Positions 47,394 to 58,140 of a stretch of 64,000 bases of DNA are shown here, piece by piece. The stretch is taken from positions 248,001-312,000 of the forward strand of contig MCGT01000011.1 of NCBI GenBank assembly GCA_002104935.1, read 5' to 3'. Both the position numbers and the translations under genes were made by a program. Source of the DNA: Hesseltinella vesiculosa. Lineage: Eukaryota; Mucoromycota; Mucoromycetes; Mucorales; Cunninghamellaceae. Within the stretch, counting starts at the first letter, position 1. Each line of letters opens with the position of its first letter. Under the pieces are notes generated by a model. That model ran no database searches. It was not told the DNA's origin and saw nothing but the letters and a program-made list of their open reading frames with translations.

Positions 47394-48442
47394 ATGAAGT
47401 GGACTACGATTGTGACTGCAGCAGCCGTTATGGCTGGCGTGTCTGCCCAAAGCTCTCCATTGTCGTCTCGGGCTCAGCAATTCAACATGACACAGACATT
47501 TGATTTTCAATTCCCAACCTCAGCCATGAGCGATGTCGGCTCGTTTATCCAAAGCAACTGGTACCAAGCCTCGGTCACCAACTATGGCAAAAGCGACATG
47601 TCTTTTGTAAGCGATCCCTTCAACTCGACCGGCTCGTCCAGCCAAGTGCTCCGAGTGCTGTACAACCAAGGCTCTTATGCTGTGACCTCTGGCTCGGGCA
47701 TCATGGGCGGCGCTGAATTCTACTCTCAACCTGGCGGCGGCAACTACGACAGTGCGTTGCTGCGCTATGATCTGGCGTTTGATCCAACTTTTCAGTTTGT
47801 GCAAGGCGGCAAACTGCCCGGTCTTTTTGGCGGCGATCCTACCCAAGGCTGTTCTGGAGGCCATCAAGCAACCGGCTCCAACTGCTACTCGATGCGCTTG
47901 ATGTGGCGCGCCAACGGTTAGAACATGGCTGTACCTTGGTTCCTTTTTACTCACTCTCTCTTTTTACTCGGGTAGGCGCTGGTGAAGCCTATGGCTACCT
48001 GCCAAACCAAGGGGGGCTTTGTCAAGAAGCCAATGTGTTGTGCAACGACCAATATGGTACATCGTTTTCCCGAGGCATGATCCAATTCAAGACAGCCACC
48101 TGGACCACCCTGGAAATCTATGTCAAGATCAACGATGCCTCGTCCAGCAACGGCCTTTTGCAAGTCTGGCAAGACGGAAACATTGTCATCAACCGCAATG
48201 ATATGCGTTATCGCACCACCAACGCGATCGCTGCCACGTCGCTGTTTTTCAGCACATTCTATGGCGGCAGCGATCCTAGCTATGCCGCTGCCACAAACAC
48301 CTACACCTATTTTAAAAACATCCAATACAGCACTGGCCAACCCGTCACGTTGAGCAACAGCCTTGCCAGCACCTTGTCCCCCAGTCTTGCCTTTTGGTGG
48401 ACCGCTCTTGCCTCCCTCTTCATGGCCCATCTCTTCCTGTAA
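47394..48442 (+). CDS. Secreted, GPI-anchored-type PL14-like polysaccharide lyase
   Basis: ATG 47394 gives a signal peptide, MKWTTIVTAAAVMAGVSAQS. The mature part contains QTFDFQFPTSAMSDVGSFIQ, GSSSQVLRVLYNQGSYAVTS, then GGKLPGLFGGDPTQGCSGGH and YSMRLMWRANG. After a 56-bp intron (GTTAGA...GGTAG) the next exon has GEAYGYLPNQG, RGMIQFKTATWTTLEIYVKI, SLFFSTFYGGSDPSYA and a hydrophobic tail FWWTALASLFMAHLFL. The KLPGLFGG, YLP and FFSTFYGG patterns match the alginate/glucuronan lyase-like PL14 family. The C-terminal hydrophobic tail after a Ser-rich stretch suggests GPI attachment. TAA is at 48440-48442. The substrate could be a glucuronic-acid polymer of the cell wall (inference). Confidence 0.82.
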
Positions 48443-48682
48443 AATTTCCACCGGTGTCACCCAATACCCCCCCCCCTTTGTTCTCCACTTTTAATTTACT
48501 ACCTAGATTTAAAACAGTGGTGAGACCACTACTTTATTGCTGATGAAAAAAAAAAAAAAAAAAGTGTCTAGCTTGGTACAATCAGGGTGTTGCCATCGTA
48601 TAGAATAGAAAGGTGACGTGGGGTAAAAAAAATTCGGCGTGAGTGGTTGTCGAGGTCAAAGAGGGTCTGTTGAAGTTTTTTT

Positions 48683-49116
48683 TTATTGTTGTTCAGGGAC
48701 AATGACGTAGGAGGGAGCGGTGTAGATTTTGGTGTTGTTGTAGACGGATTCGCCAGCCTTCCAGCCTTTGACATCCTTCATAATCTCGGCTTCACGAGCT
48801 TCGGCAGCTTGGGTGCGACGATACATGTCACGGTCGGATTCGGCTGTCAACAAGGGAGTGAGGTGGATACGGGCCCAGATGTTTTCTCGTTCGAGTTCAC
48901 TAAAATAAAAAGAATGAGAAGGGTGTGTCTGCACATGATGTTTGCTTACCGCTTTTCCAATTTGCCTTGGCCAAATCGATAGAAACCCAAGGCACTGACA
49001 GCTGTGATACCGGCCAAAATAACAAGACCAGAAGGACCTCGCTTAGGCAGATAACGACGATATTTCACTTCTGGGTATCCTTGTGCTGGAGGCAGATCTT
49101 GAGGTCCTCGAGACAT
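48683..49116 (-). CDS. Complex I accessory subunit NDUFA13 / GRIM-19
   Basis: Two exons. Exon 1 (ATG 49116) encodes MSRGPQDLPPAQGYPEVKY, then RRYLPKRGPSGLVILAG with a membrane helix, to GKLEK. After an intron (about 48951-48902), exon 2 has RELERENIWARIHLTPLL, AESDRDMYRR, and IMKDVKGWKAGESVYNN. It ends at TAA 48683-48685. The PQDxPPxxGYxxxxxxRxLPxRG start and the KDVxxWKxGESVY end are the NDUFA13 signature. It sits in the membrane arm of mitochondrial complex I. About 127 residues. Confidence 0.95.
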
Positions 49117-50581
49117 GATGAATTATATAACCAAGTACAAAAAGAAAAAACAAGTGGAAGAAAAAAAAAAAAAACGCTGGTGTTGTTTTTTTTTGCAGTG
49201 ACTGCACTATGGGGGAAAAAGCCAAAATCAGTAACCAATGACATGCCTGGAACTGCTGTCACTAAACTTGCTTCCAACTTCTAAATTAAGAAAGAGGAAA
49301 ATGAAGAAGAGATACGATTTGCTTTTTCTTTAAAAAAAAATGGGATGCTTCGTTTGGCTTGTATTATTCATGGCATTCAAGGTAAACACAAGCCAAGGTA
49401 ATCACAAGCCAGCTACACAACGTGGCACAGCTTCGGTCTGGCCAAAAGGAGAGGCATGGACGACTGTGCGAGGTGGAGAAGTTGAGTCTACAGAAGTGAC
49501 GCCTGCTAAGATCACCGGCCGCCTTTGTCGAGTGTCGTTGTGGTGACCGTGTAGCCAGGTTTAAAGGCGCTCAAAAAACTAGAGGGGATTTGTTCTGCCA
49601 CTTTTCTTCCAGAGAAGCAGTGATGGTGCTTACCGTGATGTCCCTCTCTAGCCGTCTACGGTCAATGCACCACAGCATCCACAAGATTTCCAACAACTAA
49701 GCATTACAAACCCACAAGGTCTTGAGCTTGTTCATATTTTTTTTTTAAATTTTGCTTCAGCAGGCATCACCAAGAGGGTGAGGCCGAGATATGTGGGCAG
49801 GGCAAAGAGGTCATCCGGGGGATAGAACTGTAGCAGCAAGCGCACCCATAACTGACTGATTGGTGATTGGCCGACCAGTTCTTCAGCACATGCTTCAAAA
49901 ACAAGAAATGCAACATCGTAACATCAAACACGTTCATACACTGCAAGATTTACAGGAGCCAAAACCGAGTAGTCCAACATGCGGCGGTTGACTAAATGTT
50001 TCGTCTCACCACGACATACACTAGATCACTCGAAACTTCGCCTTTTCTTGAGATTTGAAGGCCCGAATCGTGATGCTTCTTAGAATTGCAAGATAGAATA
50101 AAGAAAGGTAAGTGTCAAATGCCAGACACACGAGATGACAGAGACCGGTGCAACCAAATAGGGCAGGATCCGTGGCATGGAGCACCCTGGTTTGGTTGGG
50201 AAGAGGACAGCTCCTGCGTGGTAAGGGACCGCCCCGTTGGTTGGAAGGACGAAGCATGTGTAATACCGTATCATCGTCTGGCGACGGCACTCTTGTGCAG
50301 GACTGGGAATGGATGGGCCAATCCAAACTTCGTCTTTTGGCTGGCTGGCAATTGTGCGATTAGCAATAAAACCACAAGCGAAATCACCATTGGCTGCGCT
50401 TGTTTAACCACAGTGGCTGCAAAATTGAGCCAGGCAAGGGATTTTTGATTCGCCGACTGCTTTTGCCTCTTGTGCAACCTTGGCTCACAATGCGACAAAA
50501 AAAAAAAAAAAAAGCCGACACAGGCCAGCTCTTTTTTTTTTTTTTTTTTATCGCATCTCTCTTGTATCATTCATTACCCCC
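49117..50581. other. Intergenic, no gene seen
   Basis: Between divergent genes NDUFA13 and G-beta. It has A14/T8 runs near 49160, T10 near 49738, A16 at 50498 and T17 at 50532. Short ORFs at 49340-49546 and 50086-50448 have no recognisable motif. Confidence 0.5.
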
Positions 50582-51971
50582 ATGGAGGCATCCACAAGTT
50601 CTCAATCCAATGACACAGCCAGTATGAACACTGAAAATATAGCCGACCGCATTGCCTCGTCTCGGAAAGAAGCTGAAACGCTCAAAGAAAAAATCAAGCA
50701 AAAAAAAGAAGCCTTGGCCGACACCACCCGTAAGTTAGGAAGTATTTACATGGGTCTTTTCCATTTAAGAAAAAGAGTAGTGCTTGCAGCTGCACGTACA
50801 ATGCCATTATTTGAACATTTCTCTCTTTTTGTTGTTGTTGCTGTTGTTCTATACTAGTCCCACGCATGGCGCAACCTGTGGAAGCGCTGCCCAAGCTGAC
50901 CATCAAGGTACGACGCACTCTCAAAGGCCACCTTGCCAAAATCTACGCCATGGCTTGGGCCAACGATCGCCGCCATTTGGTCTCAGCATCGCAAGACGGC
51001 AAACTGCTGGTGTGGGATGCTTATACCACCAACAAGATCTTTGTCATTCCGTTACGGTCGTCATGGGTAATGACATGTGCTTACTCACCGTCCGGCCGCC
51101 TGGTGGCCTCGGGCGGGCTGGACAATGTGTGCTCTATCTTTCGACTCAACACTGTCACCACCACCACCGTGTCGGCTGCACCTGAACATGGCTACCAGTA
51201 CATCAACACGCCGGGCCAAGTCGACATCAAGAAGCCCACGCGCGAACTCATGTCCCACGCAGGCTACCTCAGCAGCTGTAAATTCCTTAGCGACAGCCAG
51301 ATCTTGACATCCAGTGGAGACACCACGTGCATTCTATGGGACATTGATGCCAATGTCAAACTCAAGGAATTTGTCGATCACACGGGCGATGTCATGAGGT
51401 AAGCCTTACTGAAGATGAAAAAAGAGAAGACGGACTCGATGTTGTGTCTGATGTCTTGTAGTTTATCGGTGTCATCCAACCCCAATATATTTGCGTCGGG
51501 TGCTTGCGATGCCACGGCTAAGATCTGGGACATTCGAAGTGGCCGTTGTGTACAGACTTTCAGCGGGCATGAGTCTGACGTCAATGCTGTGCAGTTTTTC
51601 CCCAATGGCAATGCCCTGGGCACAGGCTCGGACGATGCCAGCTGTCGGCTGTTTGACCTGCGTGCTGACCGGGAACTGAACTTGTATGCAAGCGAGCAGA
51701 TCTTTTGTGGCATCACCTCTGTTGCCTTTTCGATCTCGGGACGCTTGTTGTTTGGCGGCTATGACGATTTCCACTGCCATGTTTGGGACACGCTCAAGGG
51801 CGATCACGTTGGTGCTTTGCGTGCTCATGAAAACCGGGTCTCCTGCCTCGGGGTCTCCAGTGACGGCGTGGCTCTGTGTACAGGAAGCTGGGACAGCCTG
51901 TTAAAGGTAAGCATGCGCCATCACCCCCAAGCAAGATCACTCACATTTTCTCTTGTCAGATCTGGTCCTAA
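50582..51971 (+). CDS. Heterotrimeric G-protein beta subunit (WD-repeat)
   Basis: The protein starts [20 protein letters not shown] (ATG 50582) with an N-terminal helix [19 protein letters not shown] for the gamma subunit. An intron at 50730-50857 precedes [20 protein letters not shown]. Then come seven WD repeats: [58 protein letters not shown], then, across an intron near 51399-51461, [20 protein letters not shown]. The later repeats are [39 protein letters not shown] and [20 protein letters not shown]. The final exon gives KIWS, TAA 51969-51971. It couples receptors to signalling in mating, growth or nutrient sensing. About 370 residues. Confidence 0.96.
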
Positions 51972-52407
51972 TGCATGGTTCTCATCCCATCCCTTTTCAG
52001 CATATTGCTTGCATCCCATCCCCGCTCGCTATTTTTTTTTCTTCGCCATCCTCATACTTTTTCCTCATTTTTTTTTCTATGCTCATACGATATGAACTGA
52101 ATATTTGATTCCATTTGATTTTTTTTTTTCGAACAGACGGAGGAAAGAGTTTATTGGGAGGCATTGGCGATGGCTGGATGTCAAGCCGTGACACAAGCGG
52201 ATCAAAAAAAAAAAAAAAGCGAGATGGTGAATGTGAGGGGACAAAAAAGATCGGCCAGCGAGCAGAAAAAAAAAGTGATAGTATATTAAACCGTGCTCGA
52301 AAAAAGCAAACAAAGTAAGTGTAAACAAAAGGGAAGGGAGGGGCATGAATGAATGAATGAATGAATGAATGACTATGAACAAGCGGGAGGGTGAAGAGAG
52401 GGCAGAG
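51972..52407. other. Intergenic, convergent 3' regions
   Basis: It holds a (GAAT)n microsatellite at about 52345-52373, A14 at 52205 and T10 at 52120. No gene. Confidence 0.6.
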
Positions 52408-53808
52408 TTACTTGGCTTTTGGCATTTCCAAAACGTTGCTTGGCGATGCAAATTTAATTTCGTTGTTATCGTCCTCGAATTGAACCTTGTAGACGCCAAT
52501 CTCGTTGATTTCTTTGTTCTGGCAAGGAAGAATGAGGGAGGATTCCTCTATTTTTTTTTTCTATTGCTGCTTACCTTGCTCGGAGGGGAGACCACAATGG
52601 CTTTGTAAAAGCAAGTGGTGCCAGGATAAAGGGCAAGGACATGTCGACCAGCCGAAATTTCCGGCCTTGGATCGGTTTTACTTGGGATTGGAATCAGCTG
52701 TCTCTGGGAAAGTTTGTATCTCCTAAAGATCGCTTCAGTTTGGGTGGCTGCTTCTCCTTGGCACTTACGGTTTCTTTCCAGTCTCGTCCTGATCTACATC
52801 TTCTACATCGTATCTATTGAACCAGGTAAGAAAATAAACCGGGTCAGAACAAGCTTTGTTGATGCTCGCTGTCGGACCTGTTGGTATCGGCGTGGTAGGC
52901 AATGATGGTGGCCAAGATCCATTCTTCGTTTCTTGCATCTTTTGTTTCTTGTGGTAACTTGGCCGCCACCTAGCAAAAAAAAAAAAGGGTTTGTTTAAGC
53001 AAAACGATGCATGCAAGGCTGCATTCTCCTGTCCTCGCCTCCAAGATGAGAAATCATGCAGAGACCCTTCCACACATGACCTGGCACTTACTGAGATCCC
53101 AATCCCAAGATGCTGCCTAGCAATGAGAAGAAACAACATGATGAGCACCCCTCCCTAGGCAGCCGGGCTCTGAACTTACGATTTTGATTTTTTTGCAGAG
53201 GAGCCATTGTTTGCCACCTTTTCTTCATCATGCCTCCTTTTTTTACGTTTGCCGTCGTTGGCTAAAAAAAAAGATCAATGAGCATCCAACTCCTTTCCCC
53301 CCCCCCCCTTGCCCTTCACAACAAAACTTACAATATTCCGAGGCATTACGCAGCGCGTTCAACACGGATACTTTCTCGATGATATCTTTGATTGTCCTTT
53401 AAAGAGGGTCAATGCCCATCGCATATCCAAATTTGTGCATATTTCCTGCCAAGGAAATAAACAAAAAAAAAAAAAACTTACTTGACTTCGTTTGTTGATA
53501 AGGTGATGCCTTCTTTGTAATAGCCTCTGAGTTTTTGTTGGAGGGCACTCGTCACGCCTGAAAACATTAAAAGTAAAAAACAAATGTTAGACCTCACTGA
53601 GTCACTGCATGTGAGAGCCATGATGATCAAGCTTACCATTTTCCAATGACTGAGAGCCATGGACTTTGTTAATATTGGTGATGACCTCGGATGTGTCTCG
53701 TTGGATGGTTTCCAGTTTGACGAGAGAGGTGCATATTTCTTTCCAAAGGCTGAGTTCTTCATCTTCCAACGATGCTGACCGTGACGTGCGAGATTTCCGA
53801 TCCATCAT
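52408..53808 (-). CDS. SGF29: SAGA-associated factor SGF29 (tandem Tudor)
   Basis: SGF29 reads H3K4 methylation for the SAGA/HAT module. ATG 53808 opens MMDRKSRTSRSASLEDEELS. A coiled-coil follows (LWKEICTSLVKLETIQRDTS, SALQQKLRGYYKEGITLSTN) over three exons. A basic segment with NDGKRKKRRHDEEK (about 53250) precedes the Tudor pair. Tudor 1 has QETKNEEWILATIIAYHADT and NRYDVEDVDQDE. Tudor 2 has GRHVLALYPGTTCFYKAIVV and YKVQFEDDNNEIKFASPSNV. TAA is at 52408-52410. The WILA, YxxxDxDQD and LALYPxTTxFYKAxV motifs are diagnostic. At least eight exons; some borders approximate. Confidence 0.93.
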
Positions 53809-54759
53809 CTAAGCAACCTTTTTCAATAGGACAACAAGGATAATATAAAAAAAAAGTGCTAAAATAAATAGGAGAAATAGGAGCCGTTATTAACTACAGC
53901 AATAAATAAAATGAATCTCAAGGAAGAAGAAAAGGTTTGAATGCAGAAAAAGGGGGTGGACAAGCAAAAAGACCTCAGAACAAAAAGGGAGGGGTGATTT
54001 TTTTTTTACAAAAAATGGCCATTTGCCACCAAACTGGAAAAACACTGTGGAAGCAGTCAACATAGCCAGTCTGGTACGCTTCTCATTGGGTGCCAGAAAA
54101 GGAAACCCACAGACCCCTTTTTTGGATAGGCACCACCATTGGCCTCGAGGAAACACTTTAGAAAACACAAAAACAGTTTCATTTTTTTTTTTTTTTTGAT
54201 TTTTGATTGTCAGTCTCCTAAAAATCATAGGTTCAAGTTGATGTCATCCGTCCGTTATGCAGGCCTGTACAAAAAATATAAAACCGCAAGGGCATGAAAA
54301 GACCTCAGCTCAACGTAGGTGGCTATCTTACTGTCGGCGACGGCTCCATTCGAAACAGCCAAGAGTTTCCGCTTTTTTTTTTTTGGTTTTGTCCCAAAAA
54401 AAAGAAAAAAAAGGAGGGAGAGTGACATTTTGTTTTCCCATGCAACGCTTCTGCCTTTTCCATTTTGATAATTGCGATGTGACGGTGGGAAGGAAGATAG
54501 CCAACTCACGTGGGGTCGAGTGATGTCGTACTGACTATCGATGTATTGCAGTTGAAGAAAAAGAGAAAAGTTGACACTTTTCTATTGTATGCAATGGCTA
54601 AATGAATGGGTTAAAAATAGGGGGGAGAGCTTGTTTCTAAATTGGTCACAACACTTTCCTGGTAAAACGACGGAGTTGAGCATAAAAAGAGCACTGTTTT
54701 TTTTTTCCTCGTTTCCTTTCTCTCTTTCCAAGGTTTTTTCTTCTTTTTCATATCTAAAA
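53809..54759. other. Intergenic between SGF29 and CotH
   Basis: The two genes are divergently oriented, 950 bp apart. T16 at 54182, T12 at 54373. A TATA-like CATAAAAAG occurs at about 54681, some 75 bp before the CotH start. No gene is recognised in the short ORFs here. Confidence 0.5.
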
Positions 54760-56839
54760 ATGAAGTGCTCAGTGGCAACTCTAGCCATCTCAGCCATCTT
54801 ATCTATCAGCCAAGCTGCTGCTGTCACTTTTAACGTGATTGCCCCTGGGGCTCAAGATGTCCAAGTCATCGTCAACAATGGCTCACCTGTCACTTTGACT
54901 GCCAAAGACCCTAGTGTGCCTGTGTTTACTGGTCAAGCCGATGCTGCTGGTAAAGCCACTTACAAGGTAAGTCTCTCTACACCGCTCAAGCAAGCACCCA
55001 TCGAGGCTTGCTCCAGCTTTTTGAATGCTGAGCTCCATTTTTTCTTCATTGTTCAAAGTATGTGGTAGGTGGTACAGCAGAAGGATTTGAAAGAACGTTG
55101 GAAAGTGGCCGAACCGCTACTCGAAATGACTTTTTTGACCGTCCCATCACTTATGCCAACCTTCCTGAATTGCCATGGCCCATCCCCAACGTAAGTGAAA
55201 GACACGGCTCCTGTTTTTGTGATCCCTCCTTTTTTTAATACCGCTGAATGGCCATGTCTCACCTTTTTCTTTCCATAGCGCTGGGCACGGGGCGGTCCTG
55301 AAACTGCGCTGTTTGACTCCAACTACATCCCCAGCATTTTTGTGACCGGAGACCCTAAGCAACTGGACCACATCATCAAGACTGTCCCTTGCGATCTGGC
55401 AAACGTTAAACTCTCCTTTGTCGACGCCGAAGGTGTCCACACCTTTGATGTAAGTGTGCATAAAAAAAATGGAGAGGCATGCGTGTGCGGGGAGGGGGTG
55501 AGTGGGCAAAAAAAAAAAAAAAAAAAAAAAAGGAGCGCATGAACATGACAACAAGCATGGTCTGGCACTAACGTGTATCCTCCTTGCTTTTTCTTCATAG
55601 AATGTAGCTTTCGGTATCCATGGATGCGGCAAGAAAAAGAACAACGCCAAGCAGACCTGGCGCTGGATGATGCCCAACAACCAAACCGTCTACAACCGAA
55701 GCTATTTCAAGATTCGACACATGGAAGAAGATCCTACCCAATTGCGTGAAAAGGTCTATTCCGATATGCTTCAAGCGATGGGGAGCTATGGCAACGAAGC
55801 CAACATCGTGCGCCTTTTCATCAACGGCCAAGGCTTCGGCACCTTTAATCTTTTGGACGATGTCATCCAGTACTCTTATATCCAAGCACGCTTCTTTGCC
55901 GGCGCACCCCAGACCACCCTCGGCCCCCTCTACGACGGTGGCACCGGTGCCTCATTTGCCTACTCGCCTACAGGTGAATACTACTCCTTTGTGCCTAACG
56001 CCGTCAGCCCTGCAGGCGTCGCTGCCCTCGACCCCATCTGCAAAGAAATCGCCAACACCAACTATAAGGATGACAAAGCTGTGGCTGCCCTCGCCAAAAA
56101 CTTCGACCTCGATCAATTCATGCGCTTTATGGTCGTCGAATACCTGACCGCCGACTGGGACGGCTACTGGCAGCTTCAGTCCAACGACGGCGCCTACCAA
56201 GATCCCAACGACAAAAAATGGTATTACCTCGGTCAGGACTTTGACGCCACCTTTGGTGTCAATCTCGCCGAGCCTCGCGATTTCGTCGGAGCTTCTTACA
56301 AGACCTTCCCTGCCAAGTTCCCTCATGCCGTGCTGATCAACAACCTGTTGCAAAATCCCAAAATGGCCGCCACCTTTGAAACATACCTAAAGGACACTGT
56401 CGTCCAGCTGTTTAACAATGTCACCCTGACCAACCGCATCCTTCAGTACCATAACTTCATTTTGCCTGATTTGCAATGGGACCGCTCCATCGTGCAACAA
56501 TCTCCCGGCATCAACTTTGGCTGGACGTTCGAGCAAGCGACTCAAAACCTGTGGCAACCCGTCGTTGCGCCCAACAAAAATGGCGGAGGTGCCAACTGGG
56601 GTCTGATCGAATGGATCGTCGCCAAATCCGATGCTGTCGCCAAGGAATTCAACCTGAAGATCACTGATCACCCCCTGGGCCCACCCAATGGCAACAACGG
56701 TAGCTCCGTCTCCGCCTCTGGCGCAGGCTCAGGCTCCACCTCTGCCAACAGCAGCAAGCACACCTCGCAGGCTTCGACTTTGTCCGCCTCTGTCCTGGTC
56801 CTGGCTACCTTGGCCCTTTCTCTGGCGATTGTCCACTAA
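54760..56839 (+). CDS. CotH: CotH spore-coat kinase-like surface protein, GPI-anchored type
   Basis: The family is found in Mucorales spore surfaces and bacterial spore coats and is an atypical protein-kinase fold; some Mucorales members bind host receptors. ATG 54760 gives a signal peptide, MKCSVATLAISAILSISQAAA, then VTFNVIAPGAQDVQVIVNNG. Introns are at about 54967-55057, 55190-55279 and 55450-55601. The core has IPSIFVTGDPKQLDHIIK, FGIHGCGKKKNNAKQTWRWM, YFKIRHMEEDPTQLREKVYS, INGQGFGTFNLLDD, the DWDGYWQLQSNDGAYQDPND stretch (56155-56214) and GQDFDATFG. The C-terminus is Ser/Gly rich with a hydrophobic tail LVLATLALSLAIVH, as for GPI anchoring. TAA is at 56837-56839, about 585 residues. The frame is intact. 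Virulence relevance of this particular member cannot be judged here. Confidence 0.95.
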
Positions 56840-58140
56840 GAAAAAAAAAATACGACTTGTAATGTAATCTATCATTGTATTATCTTCTCTCTCCCCCCTT
56901 TTTTTTTAAATCGCCACCCAGTGTTTCATTCCCCTTTCTTCGCCTTCCTCTCCCTACTTATTTACTGCGCTTCCTGACTCCCTTTTTTATTTATTTGTCT
57001 GAAAATTGATATTGATATAATCCCCTTGGACCCAAAAATCCTCCCCTATACTGGTATCCAAGGGTTACTTGTAGTTTTTTTTTATACATATTTGATTACC
57101 TTGTCTTCATGAATTAAAAGGTTTAATCGCATCCAAATTTATCTCGATGCTGCCTATTTTAAACGATCCAAGCGATATCTCCTTTTTTGTCATGATTGTC
57201 TTTGAGTTTTAAAACCTTGGAAGATCGTTGAACAGCTACCGAATCAAGGGCCACAGGTTCCTTTTTCCCGGCCCCTTTCTTCTTTCTTGAAATGAGCCAA
57301 ACTGGACCTGCACAGTTTTTTTTTTAACGTGTCTGCAACCTCACAGCATGTGGTGTCACCTTGCATAGCAAACTTCCAATAATGCAACGGTCTCCCTGGG
57401 GTAAATCCAAAAATAGCAAGAATGTATCGATTCAACAGCCGCTGAAAAGTGGGGTTGAACGCAAGAGAATTCCAGGAGCCGTGCAAATCCAGGGAACGCC
57501 AACTCTATTTTCTTCTTTTCAGCCTTCGGAACCGTTTTCGTCGCGAGAAGACTTATTTTTGGACTCATCACCCAAAGAAGAGATACCGATGTTTCAGACA
57601 GGCAAACCACTGGTGGGTCTTTATTTTCCCTGTGGTTCTCAATAAGTAACGCCAGTCGCCAAGCATGTGGAACATCAAGCGAGCGAGTGCCTCCTATGAG
57701 AGCTGCAAAGCTCGCTTGTTCCTGTCGACCCGCTTCTTTTTTCAAACGTGCTCGCATTCGAAAATCGGACTTTCTTTTGTTCCTCTCGCATAATATAAAA
57801 AAAAAAAACTTTATTTGCGGAATGTATGAGACGCCATTGTTCCAAAGAAAGGACGGAAATGTCAGGTTCTATTGTTTTTATTCCCGCAATCATGCACGTT
57901 GTTCTCTCGCTGCTTTTTGATCGCTGGGCGCAGAAGCACCTTTTTCCCAGGGGAAACCAGCCTAGGTATAGAATACAGGCCCGACCAAAGCCGAGCCAAA
58001 GAAAAAGAGGCAGGGATCATGGTAGCAAAGTTTGCGAAAGAATTTTTTTAAACTTATTGGAGAGAGGTACAGAGGGATCAAGGGGAGACGAGGAAGAAAA
58101 AAAAAAGCAGGGGAATGGGTCTAGGAAAGAAGGGTCAAGG
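56840..58140. other. Intergenic, no gene seen
   Basis: About 1.3 kb between converging genes. AATTAAAAGG near 57113 and several pyrimidine runs occur. Short ORFs at 57356-57757 (minus) and 57361-57645 (plus, non-ATG start) are unsupported. Confidence 0.5.

Noticed and set aside
57356..57757. 133-codon minus-strand and overlapping plus-strand ORFs
   Set aside because: No motif; the plus-strand frame lacks an ATG at its start, and there is no splice or codon evidence.
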